Origin: Butyrivibrio sp.
GTDB taxonomy: Bacteria > Bacillota > Clostridia > Lachnospirales > Lachnospiraceae
DNA length: 54,131 nucleotides
Assembly: GCA_016291375.1 (NCBI GenBank)
Contig: JAEEXE010000017.1
Span: 1-54,131 of the forward strand
Direction of reading: 5' to 3'
Shown: one piece after another, positions 26,712 to 33,911 of the stretch
How positions within the stretch are numbered: the stretch's first letter is position 1
Layout of the letters: each line of letters begins with the position of its first letter
The notes under the pieces: model-generated
What the model saw: the letters and a program-made list of their open reading frames with translations, nothing else
Told to the model about the DNA's origin: nothing
Databases searched by the model: none
Made by a program: the position numbers and the translations under genes

Positions 26712-28034
26712 ATGAGTGAAATTTTTGCAGGAATTCCCGAGATTAAATTTGAGGGAAAAGACAGTAAGAACCCATTAGCATTTAAATACTACGATCCCAA
26801 GAAAGTGATCATGGGTAAGACTATGGAAGAGCACCTTCCTTTTGCCATGGCATGGTGGCATAATCTTGGAGCCAACGGCGTAGATATGTTCGGTCGCGGA
26901 ACAGCAGATAAGTCCTTTGGTGCCAGCACAGAGGGAACAATGGAGCACGCCAAAGCCAAGGTTGATGCCGGTTTTGAGTTTATGAAAAAGCTCGGAATCA
27001 AGTACTTCTGCTTCCATGATGTTGATCTTGTTCCGGAAGCAGATGATATTAACGAAACCAACAGACGTCTGGATGAGATCTCCGATTATATCCTCGAGAA
27101 GATGAAGGGCACAGATATCAAGTGTCTCTGGGGAACAGCCAACATGTTCAGCAATCCCCGTTTCATGGCAGGTGCCGGAAGCACATGTTCTGCTGACGTA
27201 TTCTGCTTCGCAGCTGCTCAGGTCAAAAAGGCTCTCGACATCACAGTAAAGCTTGGCGGAAGAGGCTACGTATTCTGGGGCGGACGCGAGGGTTATGAGA
27301 CTCTTCTTAATACAGACGTTAAGTTCGAGCAGGAAAACATTGCTAAGCTCATGCACCTAGCTGTAGATTACGGCAGAAGCATCGGATTTACAGGCGATTT
27401 CTACATCGAGCCTAAGCCAAAGGAGCCCATGAAGCATCAGTACGACTTTGACGCTGCCACAGCTATCGGATTCCTTCGTCAGTATGGTCTTGATAAGGAC
27501 TTCAAGATGAACATCGAAGCTAACCACGCAACGCTTGCTCAGCACACATTCCAGCATGAGCTCAGGATCAGCGCCATCAACGGCATGCTCGGTTCAATCG
27601 ATGCCAACCAGGGCGATCCTCTTCTTGGATGGGATACCGACGAGTTCCCTTGCAACGTATATGACGCAACCATGGCTATGTATGAAGTTCTCAAAGCCGG
27701 CGGTCTCACAGGTGGATTCAACTTTGACTCCAAGAACAGGCGTCCCAGCTACACCTATGAGGATATGTTCTACGCATTTATCCTTGGAATGGACACCTTT
27801 GCTCTTGGTCTCATCAAGGCTGCTGAGATGATCGAAGACGGTCGCATCGATGACTTTATCAAGGAGCGTTATTCAAGCTTCGAGTCAGGAATCGGCAAGA
27901 AGATCCGCGACGATGCAGTAAGCCTTAAAGAGCTTTCAGATTATGCTCTTAACATGAAGGCTCCCGCTCTTCCTATTTCCGGAAAGCAGGAATACCTTGA
28001 GAGCATCGTAAACAATGTTCTTTTCAACAACTGA
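26712..28034 (+). CDS. xylA: Xylose isomerase
   Basis: Converts D-xylose to D-xylulose. The 440 residues match the longer class II isomerases of Firmicutes. Visible signatures are the [10 protein letters not shown] segment with a catalytic His, the WGGREGYE segment, the metal-site motif [18 protein letters not shown], and [16 protein letters not shown] lies 9 bases before the ATG. The gene is alone between an operator-like palindrome and a terminator. It links functionally to xylB at 1.2-2.6 kb and to the xylosidase/glucuronidase cluster at 37-43 kb. Confidence 0.97.
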   Translation: MSEIFAGIPEIKFEGKDSKNPLAFKYYDPKKVIMGKTMEEHLPFAMAWWHNLGANGVDMFGRGTADKSFGASTEGTMEHAKAKVDAGFEFMKKLGIKYFCFHDVDLVPEADDINETNRRLDEISDYILEKMKGTDIKCLWGTANMFSNPRFMAGAGSTCSADVFCFAAAQVKKALDITVKLGGRGYVFWGGREGYETLLNTDVKFEQENIAKLMHLAVDYGRSIGFTGDFYIEPKPKEPMKHQYDFDAATAIGFLRQYGLDKDFKMNIEANHATLAQHTFQHELRISAINGMLGSIDANQGDPLLGWDTDEFPCNVYDATMAMYEVLKAGGLTGGFNFDSKNRRPSYTYEDMFYAFILGMDTFALGLIKAAEMIEDGRIDDFIKERYSSFESGIGKKIRDDAVSLKELSDYALNMKAPALPISGKQEYLESIVNNVLFNN

Positions 28035-28050
28035 TATCTATTAAAAACAC

Positions 28051-28082
28051 AGAAGCTGCTCACGCCTTGTGAGCAGCTTTTG
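28051..28082 (+). terminator. Intrinsic terminator of xylA
   Basis: An 11-bp stem (AAGCTGCTCAC / GTGAGCAGCTT) with a short loop is followed by TTT, 17 bases past the xylA stop. Confidence 0.85.
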
Positions 28083-28149
28083 CGTTAAAATAATCTTTAT
28101 AGTCTATTCTCCCTATCAACACCTATTACAGTATATATTTCTACATCAG

Positions 28150-28252
28150 ATCTCCTATATTCAAGGAATCTTGATGGTGTTTAAAAAGTGATCTCTTTAA
28201 ATATCTTTTACAGAAATCTCGTAAATCGATTTCACTTTGGACTCTGTCGGGA
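28150..28252. repeat. 103-bp direct repeat, copy A (3' end of PoNi-type immunity gene)
   Basis: This segment matches 33245-33347 with 3 differences in 103 bases. It covers the last 18 codons of the immunity gene starting at 29414 and about 50 bases beyond its stop. The two copies bracket the silent toxin-immunity cassettes in the same orientation. Confidence 0.92.
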
Positions 28253-29414
28253 CTAATGCATAGTACTGCTGATCATTATCCAGAATAAAGCTTACTGTTT
28301 TCATTTCTATATCTTTATTCCAGTAATTACGGAGCTCATCCTTATAATCATCAAAATCTTCTTTCCAATCGATCTGAAGAACATAACCAAGCTCTACTAG
28401 TTCAAAAACAATGAGCATGCCAAGCATTGATTCTTTCTTCTTATCTTCAGAAAACTCTTCGCATCTAAACCACACTTCTCTAAGGTTATATTTCGTCCAG
28501 AATTCATTGTCAGAAATTGTACTGTAATCACTGATAAGCTCATTTATTCTATCTTGGAAGATAGGTGGAATTATAGCCTCAAGTTCTCTATTGTTTGTTA
28601 TTCCATTTGTTTCAACATCAAGATTAATCTCTTCCTTAACAGGTGTGATTATCTCTATGCTATGAGCAGTAATATCACCATTCTTGTAATGTGCAAGGTC
28701 ATAAGGATAGTTCATATCATCCTTAAGTTCGCTGTCATCGATTCCAAAGAGCTTAGAAATTGCCGCTGCTTCATATGCCCAAAGGCCACGATAATCTGCC
28801 CATTCCTTTGCAGCCTTGGGCCATCCCATATCTGAATGTGCCTTAAGGTAATTTTTCATATACTCCTTGAGCATCTCTTTGGCTTTTTCTTTATCTGTTG
28901 TAGCCATTTCACATATTGATGCTGCGTTTGCGTATGGTGACTCTCTATAAAACTTTGTAGATTTGAATGTTCTTTTAAGTCCGTAACCTTCTGCGATATA
29001 GCCAAGCAATATATCATCTATCCCGTCTTTATCAAGCTTATCGACTAATGGTTTTAACTTATCCTTACCAAGCTCAAGCATTATTCCTAGCGAAAAGAAT
29101 CTCAAAAAAACAATATATCCAATATCCCCAAACTTAAGGTGCGTTGCATATTCAACAAACAGATCAAAAAGCTCTTCATAGCCTATATCAATGCGGTCTA
29201 AAGAGTACTGAGCATCAAGAATATCTGTAAAATCTTCTGTCAAACCTAATTTATTGTTATATATTACTTCAACATTTTTTTTTGGATAGCGCTGAATCCC
29301 TTTCTTCTCACATTCTTCTAAAACACCTATTTCACTTTTTAGTTTTGTTATATGAGGTATTTTTACCTTTAATACAATTTCTAAAAATTTTGTGGAACAT
29401 CTTGTATCTCTCAT
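28197..29414 (-). CDS. PoNi-type immunity protein (DUF1910/DUF1911)
   Basis: A 405-residue intracellular protein with no signal peptide. The hallmark of the PoNi/DUF1911 family is visible in WADYRGLWAYEAAAISKLFG and YPYDLAHY (about residues 205-245). The N-terminal half resembles DUF1910. The family neutralises PoNe-type DNase toxins. A toxin remnant ends 11 bases upstream, but no intact PoNe domain remains, so this may be retained protection against sister strains. The ATG at 29414 has AAAGGAGAT upstream. It is the last gene of the toxin locus; its final 18 codons are duplicated at 33.3 kb. Confidence 0.82.
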   Translation of the reverse strand: MRDTRCSTKFLEIVLKVKIPHITKLKSEIGVLEECEKKGIQRYPKKNVEVIYNNKLGLTEDFTDILDAQYSLDRIDIGYEELFDLFVEYATHLKFGDIGYIVFLRFFSLGIMLELGKDKLKPLVDKLDKDGIDDILLGYIAEGYGLKRTFKSTKFYRESPYANAASICEMATTDKEKAKEMLKEYMKNYLKAHSDMGWPKAAKEWADYRGLWAYEAAAISKLFGIDDSELKDDMNYPYDLAHYKNGDITAHSIEIITPVKEEINLDVETNGITNNRELEAIIPPIFQDRINELISDYSTISDNEFWTKYNLREVWFRCEEFSEDKKKESMLGMLIVFELVELGYVLQIDWKEDFDDYKDELRNYWNKDIEMKTVSFILDNDQQYYALVPTESKVKSIYEISVKDI

Positions 29415-29425
29415 CTATATCTCCT

Positions 29426-29737
29426 TTACGGCCAATCATCGATTATATTTCCGGCATCATCAAGCTTTGATGTTGTTACATTTCCAGCTTCATCTACTTT
29501 TGATAGAATCGACTCAACCTGTCCGTTTCTATACGCATCAAGTATTTCACTTGTTTTTAAATATGCCTCTTCTTCACTCATTCCACCCTTAATAAGCGAA
29601 TCATATACCCTACTTTCGCTTAGATTTCCTTTTTTTCCAAACAACCATGACTCGGACATTTGCTTACCACTCTTCGTAGTTCCAAGGTGACCTTTACCAT
29701 GCTCTATTGTTGTTGATAGAAAGCAAAACCAATCCAT
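29426..29737 (-). pseudogene. Remnant of a toxin C-terminus before the PoNi gene
   Basis: An open frame of 103 codons whose plausible toxin-like part starts near STTIEHGKGHLGT and runs to DDAGNIIDDWP. It has no ribosome binding site; its first codons overlap the end of an unrelated immunity remnant in another frame. It ends 11 bases before the PoNi start, the spacing of a toxin and its immunity gene. I read it as the surviving end of a displaced toxin tip. The family is not recognisable with confidence. Confidence 0.5.
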
Positions 29738-30081
29738 TTATTTTTTTCAACAATAGCCTTCACTCTCTCAGATACATATATAGATGCAACACTCCTACAA
29801 CACCGAAACACATCATGTCCAGCACATTCTTTCTCATTTAAATAAGTTTCCATCGGAATAAAAGAATAGAAATTATATTTCTCATTATATCTATAGCTAC
29901 TCTTCTCTAAGTCAAATGCATCAATAAAATCAGTAACATACATCAACACATAGTTACTATTTACCTTACCCGTCACCACATCAATCAGCTTAATAGGATA
30001 GTATCTTTGCCATTTCCCCATCATCTGCACATTCCCAAATATTTCTTTAATGTAAGCCTGTGCAAGAACGTATGAACATCG
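29704..30081 (-). pseudogene. Truncated immunity-gene remnant, Imm11-like
   Basis: An open frame with no proper start: it is open up to a stop at 30082-30084, and its ATG codons lack a ribosome binding site. The C-terminal pattern (DAFDLEKS, then DVFR and IYVSERVKAIVEKNKWIGFAF) resembles the Imm11/DUF1629 immunity family, which is about 180 residues, so the N-terminal third is missing. Its 3' end runs into the toxin remnant at 29737 in another frame, marking a recombination junction. Confidence 0.5.
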
Positions 30082-30277
30082 TTATCCAAATACAGCGTAG
30101 AGTCATCGTCACCGGATGAAACCCTACGCTGATATACATTTTATAAAAGTACTGTTCCTAAATTGACAATCACCTCGGTTCTCACGTTCATATCGAAGTA
30201 GTCTCTTTCCCTTTTAAGCGTTTTTAAAAAATGACTCTCTGTACTGTCCATCAACTAATTTAGCATGGGACTACTTT

Positions 30278-30643
30278 CTACTTCTCAAATAGTGATTCTA
30301 AGAATTCTATAAAAGAATCACCTAAGTATTTCATATCATCATTTGACATTCCAATAAATGGAACTGAGAAAAATCTTCCATCTTTATCAATTCCGTATGC
30401 TGTATCTCCCCCATCGGAACCAATCAAAATACTATCATCTAAAAACTCATTAACCTCATAATCATCATTCAATTCCTCTATATCTTCCTTGTCCCACAGC
30501 ATAAGATAGGAATTTTCACCGATCATTCCTTCACCACTACAATATGAATTAACATACGGAACAAACACGTTATACTTCTGACTGTTAAACTTTTCCTCAC
30601 CTTCCGATTTATTGTATTCTTTTAATAATTCTTGCTCATCCAT
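30278..30643 (-). CDS. SMI1/KNR4 (SUKH)-type immunity protein
   Basis: A 121-residue acidic cytoplasmic protein. The pattern with LMLWDKEDIEELNDDYEV, DSILIGSDGGDTAYGID and the final DDMKYLGDSFIEFL fits the SUKH superfamily, the commonest immunity fold for nuclease toxin tips. It directly follows an HNH-like orphan tip whose last codons (GGAGGT) supply its ribosome binding site. The start may be the ATG at 30643 (12-base spacing) or the TTG at 30652 (3-base spacing). About 195 bases after its stop hold no recognisable gene. Confidence 0.8.
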   Translation of the reverse strand: MDEQELLKEYNKSEGEEKFNSQKYNVFVPYVNSYCSGEGMIGENSYLMLWDKEDIEELNDDYEVNEFLDDSILIGSDGGDTAYGIDKDGRFFSVPFIGMSNDDMKYLGDSFIEFLESLFEK

Positions 30644-30648
30644 ATTTA

Positions 30649-31182
30649 TCAATTACCTCCTTTAAGTAAATCCCTAAGAATTCTATTCCAATACGCTGTA
30701 TATTTAGCATGTTCCTTTGGTAATAAAGCAATTTTATTATCTATACTGATTGGACTTCCGCCAAATTTTACGGGTTTCATTTCATGTATCTGTAACCCTT
30801 TCAAATCCGGACGAGTCTTGTGTATATATGCATTTATTTTATTAGCCAAGTTTCTAGCGTTATTATATTCCTCTCCCTTAACTATTCTAAATGGACCTTC
30901 AGGTTTTGGGAGTTCATCTGGATAACCCGCCCAGTCATCAATCATGAACTCTTCACCTTTCCGGGCCGCCTTCTCTACATCATCAGCTTTATCTATAACC
31001 TTCTCGACATCGTCAGCTTTATCTATGACCTTCTCGACATCGTCAAGCTTATCGACTGCTCTTTCGATATCATCGAGAGAATTGATTATCGTCTCGCCTG
31101 CCTCGGCTGCTACTTCTCCGGTCTTGGCTGCTTCTCCGGCTTTTGATCCTGCGCCGGCTTCGCCTCCGATGAACAGGTGGTT
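30649..31182 (-). pseudogene. Orphan toxin cassette 2: pre-toxin region plus HNH-like nuclease tip, no start
   Basis: Open for 178 codons but beginning just after a stop with no start codon or ribosome binding site at its head. The first 75 or so codons (from FIGGEAGAGSKAGE) are nearly identical to the pre-toxin part of the full-length LXG protein, including the DDVEKVIDK repeats. The last 98 form a different tip with an HNH-like signature (IHEMKPVKFGGSP, KEHAKYTAYWNRI). It is followed at once by its SUKH immunity gene. Without the LXG domain it cannot be exported, so it is a silent cassette that could be joined to the LXG gene by recombination. Confidence 0.78.
31052..31168. repeat. 117-bp pre-toxin homology tract, orphan copy
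   Basis: Matches 34381-34497 inside the LXG gene with 2 differences in 117 bases, in the same orientation and frame. It is long and similar enough for homologous recombination between the active gene and cassette 2. Confidence 0.92.
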
Positions 31183-31302
31183 TTAAACTACTAATTCCCA
31201 TGCTCCAGCCGTTTCACAAAAAATCTGGACACATTCCATCATCTTCGTCATGTGACACTAATAATACTCTTTTATTCAGCATATTTCCCTTCATGACTAT
31301 TA

Positions 31303-32037
31303 TCAATTTATTCTTTTCAATTGTTCCTGTCCATCAACAACTACTACAGAATATATTTCAACATTGGGTAATATTTTATGTATATATTCACATGCCTTTT
31401 TTTGATTATAGTCAACCGTGTGGTAATCAATAACAACTTGCTCTGCATTATTAAATTCATCCAAAAACGCATATGCCTCATAACCAGGTGCATACGAACA
31501 ATCCAATATTAATATTGGAATATCCATTACAACATCTTTATACTCTATATTCTCATAGCCAAACCTTTCCATATTTATAAACTCATACTGTATTTTTGCT
31601 GTATCCCTGCTTTTAAGCATACTAAAATCCCTAGTTCCTTTTGGCTTACGATTAAAAAAATACGACAATGCAAATCCGCTACCATTAAAATTTTTCATAT
31701 TATAAATATGTATATCTATATCACTTGGAAAATAATCTGGATTATTATCCACAAATGTATTATGAGCATTAACTACATCGCATAATTCTTTATAACCCGT
31801 TATGCCATTTTCATACTCTAATTCAAGCTCTATCTTATTATTCTCTTCTCTATAGCCACTGACCTTTAAATTATCGTGAGAGAAAATTCCTATCTGATCA
31901 ATCCATTCTTTATATGACGTTCTAATGCTATATTTATGTACATAATGTCTTGTGTTAATACATGCAGTTGAAACCAGCGTTAATGCTATTAGAATGAATG
32001 CGATAATCCATTTTTGTTTATTCATATTTTTGCGCAT
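31303..32037 (-). CDS. Lipoprotein of unknown function inside the toxin-immunity array
   Basis: A 244-residue predicted surface lipoprotein: basic start, hydrophobic core and lipobox VSTAC with acceptor Cys26. The rest is a soluble mixed alpha/beta domain rich in Tyr, Asp and Asn with no motif I recognise. It lies 40 bases after the SUFU gene and before orphan cassette 2, where an immunity gene or a second effector-linked gene would be expected. An extracellular immunity lipoprotein is one reading; it is inference. The start (ATG at 32037 or the in-frame ATG at 32025) has only a weak ribosome site. Confidence 0.65.
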   Translation of the reverse strand: MRKNMNKQKWIIAFILIALTLVSTACINTRHYVHKYSIRTSYKEWIDQIGIFSHDNLKVSGYREENNKIELELEYENGITGYKELCDVVNAHNTFVDNNPDYFPSDIDIHIYNMKNFNGSGFALSYFFNRKPKGTRDFSMLKSRDTAKIQYEFINMERFGYENIEYKDVVMDIPILILDCSYAPGYEAYAFLDEFNNAEQVVIDYHTVDYNQKKACEYIHKILPNVEIYSVVVVDGQEQLKRIN

Positions 32038-32077
32038 TACTCACATTTCTCTAAGTAATCTTGATACTTCTCATAAG

Positions 32078-32641
32078 TTATATTATTGATTTTCTATTTA
32101 GATTAAAAATATCGATATCAGCTTCTTCGAATTTATCTTCTAAAGACTCCCAGCCATTTACAATAGCATATTCCTTTTCCTTGTCTGAAATTGGTATAAT
32201 TAGTAACCATGCTACACTTCTATCTCTAAATTCAAGAGTTTCAAATCCATCCCATAGAAATGGATTCATCAAATATACATGCTTCATTTCAGAATCAATA
32301 CGATACTCAGATATAACATTTTGAATAATATCCCCATAAGAACACTTCTTTTTTTTCATAACTTCAAATGCAACAGTAGATAAAACATTAGCAAAGAGCT
32401 TTTCTTTCTTATCACAAGCACCTATAAGCTCCACTCTTAAACTTTTGTCATTGCTTACTAAACCTATCTCACACTCAGATAAACCAATAGTCGCATACGA
32501 AGCCACCCCACTATATGGTCTATCTAAAGATGAAAAAATATCAACACTATTTTTTTGATCATCATCCCAATAGCGAAAAACTTGAGGCTTTCCTCCTATC
32601 ACTTCAAGTTCCTTTTGGGCAATTATTTTTTTTATTTCCAT
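32078..32641 (-). CDS. SUFU-family immunity protein
   Basis: A 187-residue cytoplasmic protein. The N-terminal stretch with IGLSECEIGLVSNDKSLRVELIGACDKKEK and the later PFLWDGFETLEFRDRSVAWLLIIPIS match the suppressor-of-fused-like domain used as an immunity protein in polymorphic toxin loci, frequently opposite GH-E nuclease tips. TTGGAG lies 8 bases before the ATG at 32641. The preceding orphan tip is indeed a GH-E nuclease ending 15 bases upstream. It has no promoter of its own that I can see. Confidence 0.82.
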   Translation of the reverse strand: MEIKKIIAQKELEVIGGKPQVFRYWDDDQKNSVDIFSSLDRPYSGVASYATIGLSECEIGLVSNDKSLRVELIGACDKKEKLFANVLSTVAFEVMKKKKCSYGDIIQNVISEYRIDSEMKHVYLMNPFLWDGFETLEFRDRSVAWLLIIPISDKEKEYAIVNGWESLEDKFEEADIDIFNLNRKSII

Positions 32642-32656
32642 CGTTTTTACTCCAAT

Positions 32657-33211
32657 TTAATCACCAAAATAATTATCTGTTATGTCTTCACCTTTATGAG
32701 ACCTATTCGAACTGGGTAATTCTGGTCTATAATGCTCAGGATTATTGTATTCATCTAAAAATTGTTTTCGTGGTATTCCTCTGCTTTCAGCACTTTGTTG
32801 ATGCTTTCTAAATTCATATCCTGGTTTATGCCCCATATCCCACGGTTCTGCTTTATCCATAACCTTTTTAGTAACTGGGTCAATTACATCCCCATTACTA
32901 TTTTTAGCATTATCCCAAACTTTGTCTCGGACTCCTTTTCTAAAGCCAGACGGTCTATCATATGATACTTGAGAATTCAAACCATCTTCAGCTGCACTTC
33001 CACCCTTTTCGACTGCCTTTGCTACATCATCGCCTTTGTCTGCAAGCTTTTCCGCTTCTGAAGCAACTTTCGCCACATCATCCGAAGCTTCTGCTGCGAC
33101 TTCACCGGTCTTTGCTGCTTCTCCGGCTTTTGATCCTGCGCCAGCTTCGCCCCCAACAAAAAAGCTTCCTATAGTTGTTAGAAGATAGCCGGCTGATCCA
33201 TACCCTCTGAT
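32657..33211 (-). pseudogene. Orphan toxin cassette 1: pre-toxin fragment plus GH-E nuclease tip, no start
   Basis: Open for about 185 codons from a stop at 33212-33214. The first 40 (GYGSAGYLLTTIGSFFVGGE and on) copy the pre-toxin region of the full-length LXG protein. After a short linker of DDVAKAVEK type comes the tip with WDMGHKPGYEFRKHQQ and PELPSSNRSHKGE, the GH-E member of the HNH/endonuclease VII group. There is no LXG domain, start codon or ribosome site at the head; an internal GTG at 33076 is unlikely to be used. The cognate SUFU gene follows. It reads as a stored tip. Confidence 0.82.
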
Positions 33212-33244
33212 TTAAATGATATTATGAACACCACCAAGATTCCT

Positions 33245-33347
33245 ATCTCCTATATTCAAGGAATCTTGATGGTGTTAAAAAAGTAATCTCTTTAAATATC
33301 TTTTACAGAAATCTCGTAAATCAATTTCACTTTGGACTCTGTCGGGA
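33245..33347. repeat. 103-bp direct repeat, copy B: relic of a PoNi gene 3' end
   Basis: Differs from copy A (28150-28252) at 3 positions. It encodes in frame the last 17 or so residues of the PoNi protein (PTESKVK to ISVKDI and stop) with nothing of the gene before it. It directly follows the immunity gene of the active toxin, so it marks where an older PoNe/PoNi cassette was cut away. A hairpin (arms near 33229-33243 and 33259-33273, 14 of 15 paired) spans its edge. Confidence 0.9.
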
Positions 33348-33355
33348 GCCAACCT

Positions 33356-33901
33356 CTATTTTATCTTCTCCTTTATTTGAGTAATCACGCCCCAATATAC
33401 TTCCATATTGCTTTCTTCAAGATTGTTTACACTATCCTCCCCGCCAAGGAATAGTGGAACTTTATATCCAACACATCTTCCATAAGGTAGTTCTTTGCCA
33501 GTATTATTTTTCCACTCTTCAAAAAAAGACTTAGCTAAACAAGCATCGGCGTATAATGGAATTTCTTCATTGAGAAATTTTTCAAATGAACAAGGAATTT
33601 CTAGGACATCATTAGTTCCTATTTCAAACATTAAAATATTTCCTTGCGTTTTTTTTCTTAAATCTATACCAAAGCAACGCCCCAGCCAATCATATCCGAA
33701 CGCTTTATACAGCCCATTAAACTCAGGATACGCTTGATCAATTATCTCTGTCCATTTCTCAACATTCTCTATAGAAAAAGAATTAAACAATCCTTCTCCA
33801 AACCTTTTTCCGCCTAATAGTGTGACAAAATCATTATATAAATCACCTGAACAATCAATTACTTCCTTGCTTTTAAAATAATTCAAAAAATTGCTTATCA
33901 T
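33356..33901 (-). CDS. Tdi1/DUF1851-type immunity protein of the active LXG toxin
   Basis: A 181-residue cytoplasmic protein. The GAD-like N-terminal part leads to the DUF1851 signature: GYDWLGRCFGIDLRKK in the middle and VGYKVPLFLGGEDSVNNLEE and VYWGVITQ near the C-terminus. Tdi1 is the immunity protein of a type VI secretion DNase in Agrobacterium and the domain recurs in polymorphic toxin loci. It starts 10 bases after the LXG toxin stop, so it is translated with the toxin and should neutralise its HNH-like tip. Confidence 0.85.
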   Translation of the reverse strand: MISNFLNYFKSKEVIDCSGDLYNDFVTLLGGKRFGEGLFNSFSIENVEKWTEIIDQAYPEFNGLYKAFGYDWLGRCFGIDLRKKTQGNILMFEIGTNDVLEIPCSFEKFLNEEIPLYADACLAKSFFEEWKNNTGKELPYGRCVGYKVPLFLGGEDSVNNLEESNMEVYWGVITQIKEKIK

Positions 33902-33911
33902 ACTAATCTCC

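Noticed and set aside
30820..31146. Plus-strand frames with Ser/Leu repeats opposite the orphan cassette
   Set aside because: They are antisense images of the DDVEKVIDK repeats and lack ribosome sites.
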